Part shown: one piece after another, positions 10,849 through 21,030 of the stretch | Layout of the letters: each line of letters starts with the position of its first letter | Numbering within the stretch: the stretch's first letter is position 1 | Source: Asterella californica | Taxonomy: Eukaryota; Streptophyta; Marchantiopsida; Marchantiales; Aytoniaceae | NCBI GenBank assembly: GCA_036924285.1 | Contig: JAYKYS010000001.1 | Coordinates: forward strand, 45,135,501 to 45,199,500 | Length of the DNA stretch: 64,000 bases | Direction of reading: 5' to 3' | Program-made: the position numbers and the translations under genes | Notes under the pieces: generated by a model | Database searches by the model: none | The model's input: the letters and a program-made list of their open reading frames with translations, nothing else | Told to the model about the DNA's origin: nothing

Positions 10849-12330
10849 ATAGTAGATAGGAAGACAACTGACTTGCCTAATTTTGATAGGAAATGGATCT
10901 GCTATTTTAAGAAGAGGTAACTCCTCTTGTATTGTCCATGTGATAGGATAGACAACGGTAGGAATAGAGAATTAGTTTCCAAACTGAGAAGGGAACCGAA
11001 TGCATGGGAGGTGGTGATCTTCTGACAGTGCCTCATCTTCTTGGCTGTGAGTGCGATTGGAGGAGATCTCCCTCTTGCGACACAAAGATGATAGTATAAG
11101 GTGGATGCCAAGATAAGATTCTGGGCGCATTAGACACATAAGCAAATTGCTACACACATGTGGATACATAAGTACTACAAGCGCATAGAGTAGGTCTGCA
11201 CTTTTGTTTCTAGGATCGAAAGTTATAGACAACAGTAGCAGACAACATAAAACAAAGAACGACATCATCATGTAGTCCTGCTTCTAGGCTGGTGTATCGA
11301 GGAGTAGTGACAGGAAGCGCATGGAGTGAGCTTCTAGAAGCCAATATACATTCTTCTCGGAGAATTGATTTTGGATTTGATTGCAAAAGCTTTGTCTGTG
11401 TCTTCTAGGCAGTGGGTATCCTCGAATTCACACACAATTGTGCATGAGAAGCCTTCTTCTTGAGTGGCGGTGATTGTTAAAAGTTGTGCAGAGTCGAAGC
11501 TTGTCTCATCCAGTGAAGCACTTCGGATCCACCTACGAACTGACCTATGAGAGAGTTGTCCCTGAAATCAGAGTAGTTGGAGTAACGACAGAAGCAAGAA
11601 AGAAGACTTCTTCCACGGCAGAAGACGACATCCTCGATTGGAAGACAGTGTAACTGTAAGCTGATTTGTGGTCTTCTTTCTCAAATTACTACAAGCAAAG
11701 ATGGCTTGTTAGTCAGGATCCGGACTAGAATCCTGTCAGAATCTTAATTTCTCCTTTTTATCTTGTTTCCTCTTGTTTGGATTTTCTCTTCTTCTCTATC
11801 TTCTCTCATCTTCTCATCTTCCCCCCTTCTTCTACTTGATTTCCGAGACTTCTATTGAGCTTCCGTGAAGGTGAATGTGCTACAAGAAGACCGCTTCCGT
11901 GGACAGAAGCCTGGGAAAGCTACATGAGGCATACACCCTGTGATTAATCTAACCTCGTTGGAAATTGGAAGAGCACTGTGTGATTGACAGTGATAATTTG
12001 ACATCTACGGAGCAAGGACAGTCTTCTGGAGGGGTCAGAAGCCGAGTGGAACCCTCAGAAGCCGAGAATTGCTTCGGGAAGACCGTGATGGGAAGACTGC
12101 AAGCCGTGACTTGGAAGCAGGAAGCGTCTTCCTGAGCTTCTCAATGAGTAATTATGTGATATTTTAGATAGTAGTTGTATGTTTGGGTCCAGAGCACCTT
12201 CTGAAGGATCTAGAAGCTGTGTGGTTTTGTGAGAAGATGAGATTTCTAGATAAAACCCTTGTGTTTGTGAGTTTAGACAAATCTTAGAACTTAGAGCAGC
12301 GATACTAGTGTAAATTTTCTTGGGGAACGA
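10849..12330. other. GAAGAC-rich block, non-coding tail
   Basis: No gene recognised. GAAGAC/GTCTTC and GAAGCC words continue at high density (11600-11660, 11880-11920, 12020-12140) although nothing here is open for more than about 100 codons. There is a pyrimidine-rich tract at 11750-11850. The block ends where copia integrase sequence begins. Confidence 0.4.
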
Positions 12331-13764
12331 AATCTTTTATGCTATAATGGGCTAAAGGAGAAATCTTGAGACACTACATACATCCAAAAACATTAAGAAA
12401 AGAATAATCAAACTTACTGCTTGTGAAGACCTCCATTGGTGTCTGGCTGTGGGCTGATCGTTATAGACGTCTGATTCATGAGATACATTGCACATGAAAC
12501 ATCTTCTGCTCAATAAGGTCTAGGCATGATCTTCTCGTTCCCATAGCATGCACAACTTCTATTATGTGTTAGTTCTTGCGCTCTATAATCTTATTTTGCT
12601 ATGGATTGTAACTGCAGATCTTTTGACGTTGGATGTCATGTTCACGTAGATATGCATCAGACTCTCTAGAAAGAAACTCATCTCCTCCATCAGATCTCAG
12701 ATAGAGGATAGATTCTCTAAACTACTTCTCCACCAACTTGCAGAAAGTTTAGAATGTTGACGGACTTCTTTCTCAACAAATAGAGTCAAGTATAACGCGA
12801 ATGACCAGCAATGAGACACGAAGTACCAAAAACCGATCATACTTGGTTGAGAAGCAATCCATACATCAGTGTGAACAAGCTCCAAGAGCTTGTTTGTTCT
12901 GCTACCTAATCTCTTAAAGGGTTGTCTAGCTTGCTTGCCGAACTATCATGCTGCACATACTCCAATGAGATCATTGGATTCAAATTTGGGCTCACCTGTA
13001 ACCAGGTCAGAACTTGAAAGACTTTTCGGTCTTTGAAAGTTCATGTGCCCAATTCGCTTGTGCCAGATGTCAATATCAGATGGATCATTCTGTCCATACA
13101 TGACAACATGTAACTTAGGTACAAAAGCATCTAGTTTGAACAGCGTATCACTCTTGCTACCTCGAGCTATGACAATGCTATTAGAATCTTCAATAAAGCA
13201 TCTATCTTTATTGAAGCGCACTTGCAGACCTCGTTCTATCAACTATCCTATATATAGCAGATTTCAAGTTAATGTGAGTACATGCAAGACATTTCTTATA
13301 ACAGTAAATTTTGAAGTAGGAATGTCTAACAAAATATTATCCTTGTGCTAGATCTTGTGCTTAGTGTCATCGTCTGTCATCATAAATTGAGAAAACTCCA
13401 CAGGCTTAAGTGAACAGTTAATCTGGGACTCAGAAGCCGCATAACTTTGATGTGTTGTAATCATCAAATGTTCTGAAAAGACTTGCTCAATTACTACAAG
13501 TACTTGCTGGTTGTTGTCGATCTGCTTTTGGTTGTTCAGTCGCTTGTAGCATTGATTGCCATTGTGGTCTTGCTTCTTGCAGTAGTTGCAAGAACCAAAC
13601 GCACATCTCTGACTATTGGAAGAACCAACCTGTTGCTGGTTCTGATGTTACGATTGTTGTTGTTGTTGTTGTCCGTGACCTCGTCCACGTCTAGCACTCT
13701 TTTCATGACCCCTACCTTGAGATCCTCTAGAACATGCAAAATAGATACATTCTTGTTAACTCGT
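12331..13764 (-). pseudogene. Copia element I: gag zinc knuckle, GAG-pre-integrase, integrase
   Basis: Reading the minus strand from 13764 gives a Gln/Asn-rich gag tail with a CCHC knuckle (CNYCKKQDHNGNQC, spacing C-x2-C-x4-H-x4-C). A degraded protease region follows, then a GAG-pre-integrase domain (IWHKRIGHMNFQR) and the integrase core: HTDVW near 12885, RSDGG and IIERKN near 12600-12720, and a LFLNVFGCM block near 12360 corresponding to the conserved HLRVFGC. These supply the D, D and E catalytic residues, but several stops and frameshifts intervene. The protease DSGA motif is not recognisable. RT continues at 860-1320 beyond the nested block. Confidence 0.82.
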
Positions 13765-15437
13765 TGTCGTGATGTGAATCATTTCACATAGTAAATAATT
13801 CACCTCTCTGTCAGGAGTTAGTCTTATCGCGCTGATCACTGTTGTCGCGTTACTTGGCGGCTACATGTTACACTTCTACTCTGACACTTGAGTTTAGTAG
13901 TCCTAGAAGTTAGCTCAATATTATTTCTAGTCCTTTATGCATATGTTTGACACCTTTGCATATGGTGTTAACACTATTATGTTATATATTTTGAGTCCTA
14001 GTAGGTTGATAGTATGTTGTTTATCTTGTTCAAGCATTCGTACGCTTGTGCAAGTGACTTCACACTTATCTATGATGTTCAAAGTACATAACTCAAGTTT
14101 ACCGTGTTGATAGAGTTTAAGCTCATGCGTTGTACTTACATGTCGTCCATGCATGCAAGTGACTTCATACTTATCTATGATGTTCAAAGCACATAACTCA
14201 GGTTTACTGTGTTGATAGAGTTTAAACTCATGGGTTGTACTTACATGTCGCCCATGCATGCTTTCTAGCTTGTTTAAGTTATTTTTCAGGTTATGTCATT
14301 TTACATGTCTTTGCATGTAGTTTAAGATTTACGCTGGTACTTTAGAAGTTTGACATGGTAACCTATGTGTGAAATCAAGTTACCATGTGGATTGGGACAC
14401 AAAAGGACATGAGAATGAAGCTATGAACTCTCATTGGTCCATTTTTGTCCTTTGTGAAACTCTAAACTTGGAAGCAGGGGTCTTAAAGGGAGTTCACACT
14501 TTTGGTAGGGATTTCAGACATCTGAGAATATAGGAAGAGAGAGCTCGTCGTGCAAGTCATTGTTAGTGAAAGTTTTGATCGATTTGGAGCAATAAAGAAG
14601 GAGTTATGTCAATTTGAAGTTCGGATTGAGTCGGAATTGCATCACAATTGGTGATTTTGGGATGTTTGATGTCAATTGTAATACAATTGAGATAATCGCT
14701 TCAAACCTTGTTAGGAGAGGAGGTGTGTCTACTAGGGAGCTCTACTTCAAGGGTGTCGTGGTGAGAGTTTCATCGAAAGACGGAACCTTCTAGATGTGAT
14801 ATGATCGTGAAGACGATGACACGTAAGCCAGAAAAGCGTTGGATTTTTTGCTGTGGTTGTTTACTCAAGGGATAGGCTTCAGGTTATAACGTGACACTAC
14901 AAACACTTACACAGGTCTGTTGCATCCTCTAATATGTTCAGAAAGTGAAAATCAAGACTGACTAGTAGCAATAAGGTCAGACGGTGAACTTTACCACTCA
15001 ATAATAGAGAACATATGATGGCTTAGACTTCAAAACTTCTCCTACATGTAAATGAGGCCCTACTGAACACACGTACGAACTTTCAGCCTGAGATCAAATC
15101 TGAGCACTGAGATGTGGGCAAAAACTCTCTGAGTAAGAAAATTACAGTAATTTCTGGTACCCAGATAGCTACTTTGACCTAGAACAGAGAATTGATTATA
15201 TAACTTTTGATGATTCTTATATTATTTCTAGTCTACAGCACGCTGAACACCCTTGTGAAATTTGACTTGCTGGTTGTATATGGTTCTCTAGATCTCGAGC
15301 TCTGAAGTTGCTACTCTAGATTGAGAGTTTTTCAGACCCTCTCTGCTTCAGCGATTGTCCTGGATTACTCACTCACTCAAATGACATGAAACTTTTTGGA
15401 CAGTAGTAGCCTTTCTAACAGTGAACACAACCATAAG
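13765..15437 (+). repeat. Gypsy II-family LTR material, rearranged copy A
   Basis: Inserted into copia I gag, whose coding continues on both sides. The left part (13765-14700) starts TGTCGTGATGTGAATC and matches the minus strand of the gypsy II 3' LTR from 18914 to about 18020. The right part (14754-15437) matches 16422-16565 plus 17479-18020 in the same plus-strand orientation, so it is inverted relative to the left part when compared with copy B. About 50 bases between the parts have no counterpart. A 100-bp direct repeat (a stretch with CATGCGTTGTACTTACATGT) occurs twice at 14050-14250. No exact target-site duplication is seen. Confidence 0.7.
14055..14262 (+). repeat. Two tandem copies of a ~105-bp unit
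   Basis: The unit with GTGACTTCA..ACTTATCTATGATGTTCAAAG, then TTTACYGTGTTGATAGAGTTTAA, then TACTTACATGTCGYCCATGCATGC occurs twice head to tail with a few substitutions. It lies inside LTR copy A. Copy B has a single unit, so this is a local duplication. Confidence 0.75.
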
Positions 15438-15960
15438 AACTAGTTCATCAACCGTGGAAGGGATTCTCTGGTTGAAATTGAAATGATGAACTGCTTGTAC
15501 TCAATAGGCAGTCCTTGCAATGTAATCTCGATCAAGACAGTGGATCAATTTCGACTTTGACAGAAGACAATTGATCTACGAGCTATTTGACGTGGTTCAC
15601 ATAGTCGTTTATGCATATCGACCCCTCCTTCACAGTGTTGAACTGCTGCAACAATTGTAGCTTCTGCATCTATGTTCTTGATTAAAATAGACATGCGAGT
15701 GCATCCAAGCTTTCTTGGATGTATCACAGTCGTGGATGATCATCGATGCTAAAACTGTCAACACGATGTAGTGAATACGATCGCTTCTTCCACTCCTTGA
15801 ATTTCACATCAGAAATGAGTACATCATGCATTTTCTCCTCCTCAATGATAAGATCTCATAGATTTGTCTCTGCAAGAAAGTCATCATCTGAAACTTCCAT
15901 ACTTGGTAGTTGTTCTTGTCGAGCTTCTTTCTAGTGATCAAAGACATGGACTTCGTCATA
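15438..15960 (-). pseudogene. Copia element I: gag N-terminal half
   Basis: Minus-strand frames carry the copia gag start: KKLDKNNYQVWKFQMMTFL near 15950-15880, then an AWDALACLF-like block and NIDAEATIVAAVQH, then LVDQLSSVKVEID near 15550. The frame shifts several times. It joins the gag tail at 13764 across the inserted LTR material, which shows that the two copia pieces belong together. Confidence 0.8.
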
Positions 15961-16421
15961 GCTACAATCGAGAAATTGCACTGTTCTATGCACGAAAAAC
16001 CTCATAGAACCTCTATGAAACTAGTCCGTCCACACCTCACGATCAAGAGGATCACAAGTCATAACAAGGACAACCTGATGTACTCCTCCCAAGCGAAAAT
16101 GAAAAAAGAACTTGTCCACGAACTGTAAGTATACAAAACAAGGCAAAAACATCGAAAGAACGAACCAAGAAAGATCAAAACTGGACTAAATGAGGTCAGA
16201 AAAGGACGCACAATACTTTGGAATTTTGCACTCCTAATCGGACCAGTATTTGTTTTGGACTCGTCTTAAAACCTTCATTTTGATCAAAATAGATCCGGAA
16301 AGCTCCAAATTGACTGAAACTTGGTCAAGTACACAATTCACATCTTTTGAACAGAATAGTCCCAACAAGGCTGATCGATAGATTCAGCGAGAAAAAAATG
16401 TCTAGGTCTTTGAAATCACGT
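15961..16421. other. Probable copia I 5' leader, no gene
   Basis: Non-coding on inspection. It lies upstream (minus strand) of the copia I gag start, so it is probably leader or LTR of that element, but I could not find the usual TGGTATCAGAGC primer site here. Confidence 0.3.
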
Positions 16422-16565
16422 TGTCATGGTGAGAGTTTTCTTGGGAAGGGCGGAACCTTCTAGCTGTGTTATGACCGTGAAGGCTGTGATATGTTTACTC
16501 ATGGAAGCACTAGGCTTCTAGTTGTGGTTGGTGTACTCAAAGGATAGGCTTTAGGTTACATGGTC

Positions 16566-17478
16566 TGTAACGACCTATGTTACACATAGGAAGTTTGTCT
16601 ATTAGTAAGGTGTTTAGTTATAACTAAGTGTTGAGAATGTTTATTTGCTGCCAAAGTATTTTAAGGAGGTATCAAGTTAGTCATGACTAGCTAAAAGTTA
16701 GTTATGGTTAAACTTAGCTGTACTTTTGGCAGAATTCAGATATTTGCTAAAGAGTGAGCACTACTATCTTGTCATCTTGTCTAAAAGGTAGAAAGGAGGT
16801 GGAAAGTATCCCTTATCTCCTTTTTTACTTGATATTAGTGGTTGGATTAAAGTTGTGGACTTTGTGGGCATTAAAAACAAGAAGAGATTCCACATGTTTC
16901 CTTTTTAGTGGGTCCTAGTGTAGAGGGGGGGTGGAAATTCGAGATTCCTTGAGAATATTCCAGAATCCTTCTAGAAGTTGTTGACTTTGAAAGAATAAGC
17001 CCATGTGAAAAGGTAAAAAGCCCATGTGATCAATGCTTTTACCTTAAGTAATATCTTAGTAAAACCCGGTAAAAGTAGTTACGGCTGAGTTACCGGGGGT
17101 ACCAAAGTAAAAACCTAGAATGTATAAATAGAGGAGTAGAGAAGAGCTCCTCATCCTTGTTTTCACATTGTCGTAATGACAACTTGAGTAATATAGAGAG
17201 TATGGGATATTTTTAGCATGTGAGAACTTGAGAGACGTCGTTAGAATGGAGGATTTTAGTTGATGTGTTTAAGGAGATTTTTAGTTGATAAGTTTGTGGA
17301 TGTATGAATGAGTGAACTCAGCATTTTCCCTTCAAGTTCATGGTGTGCTTCCATCAAAGCCATCAGAGGTGACCCCTGAGTGAGAGACAGGCCCGACATG
17401 TTGCAGATTCGTGGATGACGATCGTGGAGGTTGAGAGATCGGGGGGTAGTTGATCGATAGGACTGCGGAGGGTTTACA
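16566..17478 (+). repeat. Solo LTR of the gypsy I family
   Basis: A complete 913-bp LTR from TGTAACGACC to TTTACA, with no internal region attached. GGTC flanks it on both sides (16562-16565 and 17479-17482), a 4-bp target-site duplication. The uninterrupted site can be read in copy A at about 14888-14897, which confirms the boundaries. TATAAATAGAGG near 17122 is a likely TATA box. It arose by recombination between two LTRs after insertion. Confidence 0.9.
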
Positions 17479-18461
17479 GGTCACACTATAAAACACTCAT
17501 GCATGTCTCTTGGCTCTTCTGATATGTTCAGGAAGCAAAGTTCAGGCTTTACTAGCAATGATAAGATCAGACGGTGAACTTTGACACTCAGGATTGAGAA
17601 ATATGTGAAGGTTTAGACTTCTAAACTTCTCCTACATGTAAAAGAGACCCCACTGAGCACACACACGAAGTTTCAGCTTGAGACCAAATTCTGGCATCAA
17701 GATGTGGACAGAAAAGTTCTGGGTAAAGATATTGCGATAATTTCTGATACTCAGACAGCTATTTCGACTTACAACAGAAAATTGGCTCGATCACTTTCGA
17801 AGATTCTTACAGGATTTGGAGTCTACAGGATGCTGAACACCCCTGTGAAGTTGGGACTCCTGATTGTACACCATTCTCCAAATCTTGTTCTCTGAAGTTG
17901 CTGCTCTAGATTGAGAGCTTTTCAGACCCCCTCTGCTTCAGCGGCCGCCCTGAATTACTCATTCACTCAAATGACTTGAAACGTTTTGGACAGTCATAGC
18001 CCCGCTGACAGTGAACGCAACCACGAAGGTTTGAAGTGATTTCCTCGATTCTGACGCAATTGATACTGAAAACCCAAATCCAACAAAAGTGATGCAATTC
18101 TAACTCAACTCGAACTTCAAATTGGCATAACTCCTTGTTTATTGATCCAAATCGATCAAGAATTTCATTGACAGTGCTTGGCACGACGAGCTCTATCTTC
18201 CTGTGCTCTCAGATTTGGCAGTGTCCTCACCAAATGCTCGAACTCTCCTTTAGACCTCTGTTTCTAAATTTAGAGTTTTACAAAAGACAAAAATGAACCA
18301 ATAGGAGTTCATAGCTCTACTTGGTTGTCCTTTAGTACCCTAATCCACGTGGTAACTTCACTTCACTCCTAGGCTATCACGTTAGCTCTCCAACGTAAAT
18401 CTTAAACTACCTAAAATGACACGCAACCCTGAAAGTAAACTTAAACCAGCTAAAAAGCGTT

Positions 18462-18548
18462 GTGATGTGAATCATTTCACATAGTAAATGATTCACCTCT
18501 CTGCTAGGAGTTAGTCTCTCTGAGTGAAGTTAAGACGTCAGAGAAGTC
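18462..18548 (+). repeat. Inverted duplicate of LTR start, left arm
   Basis: 87 bases matching the reverse complement of 18824-18910 with only about two differences. It is an extra copy of the gypsy II LTR terminus in the opposite orientation, 275 bp inside the LTR. Transcripts across it would fold into a long hairpin. Confidence 0.88.
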
Positions 18549-18823
18549 GCTTGAGCTTAAACCTTATCAACATGATAAATCTAAGTCATGTACATTGAAC
18601 ATCATAGACAAGTAAGAAATCACTTGTACAAGCGCACAAATGCTTGAACAAGATAACTAGCATACTATCAGCCTACTAGGACTTAAAACGTATAACACAA
18701 CGGTGTTAATATATGCATGAAGGACTAGGAGTAACATTAAGCTAACTTCTACCGCTACTAACTCCCAAGTGTCGAAGTAGAAGCGTAAAATCGTAGCCGC
18801 CAATGTCCACAGCCTCCAGAATT

Positions 18824-18910
18824 GACTTCTTTGACGTCTTAACTTCACTCAGAGAGACTAACTCCTAGCAGAGAGGTAAATCATTTACTATGTGAAATGA
18901 TTCACATCAC
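18824..18910 (-). repeat. Inverted duplicate of LTR start, right arm
   Basis: The genuine LTR beginning on the minus strand. It contains the palindrome-like GTGAATCATTTCAC and pairs with 18462-18548. Confidence 0.88.
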
Positions 18911-18914
18911 GACA

Positions 18915-18931
18915 TCCACCCCCTCCAAACC
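18915..18931 (-). promoter_or_regulatory. Gypsy II polypurine tract
   Basis: The minus strand reads GGTTTGGAGGGGGTGGA immediately before the LTR TGTCGTG, the position of the plus-strand priming site in LTR elements. The same purine tract precedes the 3' LTR at 51686. Confidence 0.85.
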
Positions 18932-18960
18932 TGCACATCCTCCGGCATGTGCCAACTTCT

Positions 18961-19593
18961 TCATTCTTCTATCTGTTCTCCATCATCATCACTCTCCTCC
19001 ACCTCAGACTCTTCGGTAGCCAGGACGTCTTCGTCTCTTGTTGTCCTCTGCACTGACTCTAGAAAATTGAACAACTCTACTGATCCTTCGCGCCTTTTGA
19101 ACAAATTCACACGTTTGCCAGCCACAGATAGCTTCAAAGGAATACCATCCAACTCACGTAAACTATAAGTGGCATTCTCATACACATCTAGCACAAATAT
19201 AAGACCCAAACCATCTTCGAGAGAACTTACGAAGTGTAGAATGTGATTCTCCAACGTGCTGTCATACACCAGAACCCAATCACCAACACGTATTGGCTTT
19301 GGTCGTAATCGGTGAGTCTTGTCAAATCGTTTCTTGTTTCTGACTCGGGTCACCTTCAGCTTCTTTTGCGCTTCAACAAGATCCTCCTCTCTCCGCTCTA
19401 ACTGCCTAGTACGTAAAGCAATAAGTGAAGTAAGATCTAAACCATCTTCCCACGGTAGCGTAGCCCACGTAAGAAAGTACTCCTCAGCAGGCATGATTGG
19501 TTTCTGTCCCAACATAAGCTCAACCGGCATATAGCCAGTCGTAGTACAGTGTGTAATTCTATCAGCCCATAAAGCAAATGGAAGAAATCTCGG
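18961..19593 (-). pseudogene. Gypsy II integrase end and C-terminal domain
   Basis: The frame continues the integrase after its core (DRITHCTTTGYMPVELMLG), then a charged helix (TRQLERREEDLVEAQKKLK) and a GDWVLVYD motif, the usual start of the small C-terminal domain. The tail is acidic (EVEESDDDGEQIEE) and ends 46 bases before the LTR. The 19530-18961 segment is open for 189 codons; a stop near 19593 separates it from the core. Confidence 0.8.
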
Positions 19594-19908
19594 TCATTCT
19601 CTAAGCCTACCATCACATGCTTTCATTAAAGCGTGAACAATAGAAGGGTGTCCTTGTTCACTCTTACCAATGCCTTCTGGATTCATGGCAGTAGTAAGCT
19701 GAAGCTTTACTCCATAGCGAGCAAAGAACTCCTTCGCTTCAGCACCTCTCAACTCGTCCCTATCTGCTCGTAATCTCCCAACAGATCCATAACGATAGAT
19801 GATATCTTCGAGCACGAATCTGCATATGTTCTCTGTGGTCTTCGTCTGTAGTGCTCGTCCCTCCACATAGTTGGAAAGATCCTCTCGAGCCAACACCAAA
19901 TAACGCAT
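19594..19908 (-). pseudogene. Gypsy II integrase catalytic core
   Basis: Contains REDLSNYVEGRAL (first catalytic Asp), RADRDELRG (second Asp; the more usual motif is T/S-D-x-G-x-E-F) and PEGIGKSEQGHPSIVHAL (catalytic Glu). This is the D,D-35-E order of gypsy integrases. The flanking stops show that the element is no longer functional. Confidence 0.82.
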
Positions 19909-19911
19909 CTC

Positions 19912-20499
19912 CTATAGCCCCGGTGGCATCATCACAAGATCAAGAACCCACTGAAAATGAATACTAGGTGGATAAGTATGTATAAGTCCATCTCTGTAAC
20001 GGATCTTAGAGTAGAACTGACAGTGCAGACACGACCCAACAAAGTCCACCACGTCTTGATACAAACCCTTCCACCAGTAACGCTCCTTCATCTTCGTGTA
20101 AGTAGTCCATACTCCACGATGTCCTGCCCACAAGGTATCATGAAACTCCTTCAGCAAATTAAGCTTTGTCGGTTGATCATCCACCACTCTAGCCAACATT
20201 CTGTCTCTTCTCTTCGGACGTTTCCACAAATAACCTTCGCGTAGAAGATAACTATACGCTTTTCGTCTGATCTTCTTGAACTCTGCATCGCTCCATCCTT
20301 CTCTTCTGCATAATGAACTCAGATAGAATCCAATAACGCAGAACTTTTCTGAGTAGAACTCCTCATTGAACGGCAGTGGTTCCAAGTCTGAAGTCTGCTG
20401 ACCAACTTGACACCAAACGTCTCTCTTCTCTTCATTCTCACACCTCTGCAAACATCTCATCCTCATCTGTATAACGAGCCCTAGATAACATATCTGCAA
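19912..20499 (-). pseudogene. Gypsy II integrase zinc-binding domain
   Basis: 195 open codons with the HHCC zinc finger HDTLWAGH then CLHC, preceded by a basic linker (KIRRKAYSYLLREGYLWKR). It ends at VMMPPGL just before the core, with one stop between. Confidence 0.82.
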
Positions 20500-20914
20500 T
20501 TGGATTGTCCTTCCCTGCTATATGCTTTAGCTCAGGGTTCAGACTCCGGATATAAGCAATCCATCGCAGCATTGCTATGTCTGGCGTATTGCGATTCGCT
20601 ATCATACCCAACAAAGACAAACAATATATTTCTAATATCACACGGGCTCCTATCAAGAACTCTCGATCTACCTTCATAGCAATAACAGCTCCCCACAACT
20701 CACGCTTCACTTGACGATAGTTACGTTGTCTGTCTGTTAAGATCCGTGCTCCAAACCTTGAAACAAACCGCATACCTTCTACATCTTCTTGACCAACCGC
20801 CCATCCAATCGTCTTTGGACTCGTATCAACAGTCAGTATCACAGGTCTCCCGCTCTCGTAATTTAACCTCCTTAGTACAGGTGGAGACTTCAGAATCTCT
20901 TTCAGCTGCTCCAT
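20438..20914 (-). pseudogene. Gypsy II RNase H domain
   Basis: 158 open codons: MEQLKEILKSPPVLRR from the RT connection, then VDTSPKTIGWAVGQ with the first catalytic Asp, SRFGARILTDRQRNYRQVKR with the Glu-bearing helix equivalent, and finally ELKHIAGKDNPIADMLSRA, the classical end of a gypsy RNase H. A stop near 20940 separates it from the RT remnant. Confidence 0.85.
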
Positions 20915-21030
20915 CGTCTCGTGATGTTCTTGCCGTCAAATAAACCTCCTCCTCTTTCTCAAAAGTACATACAGAGGCTCGACAATGTGTGCATAATGGG
21001 GAATACTCACACGTGTTCTCCGCTGCCCGC

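Larger units (their letters stand above)
16422..18914 (-). repeat. Gypsy II 3' LTR (copy B), with nested insertion
   Basis: On the minus strand it starts TGTCGTGATG at 18914, directly after a polypurine tract, and ends CCATGACA at 16422, giving TG...CA termini. A complete LTR of the gypsy I family sits inside it (16566-17478). Without that insertion it would be about 1.58 kb. It also contains an extra inverted copy of its own first 87 bases (18462-18548). Confidence 0.75.
18915..21030 (-). mobile_element. Gypsy element II, 5'-truncated
   Basis: A Ty3/gypsy pol on the minus strand: the end of reverse transcriptase (about 21015-20915, HYAHIVEPLYVLLRK), RNase H, integrase HHCC, integrase core and C-terminal domain, then the polypurine tract and 3' LTR. 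Gag, protease and most of RT are missing beyond about 21030. No 5' LTR is visible, so a target-site duplication cannot be tested. Confidence 0.85.

Noticed and set aside
13483..13791. 102-codon plus-strand Leu-rich frame
   Set aside because: Complement of the Asn/Gln-rich copia gag tail on the minus strand.
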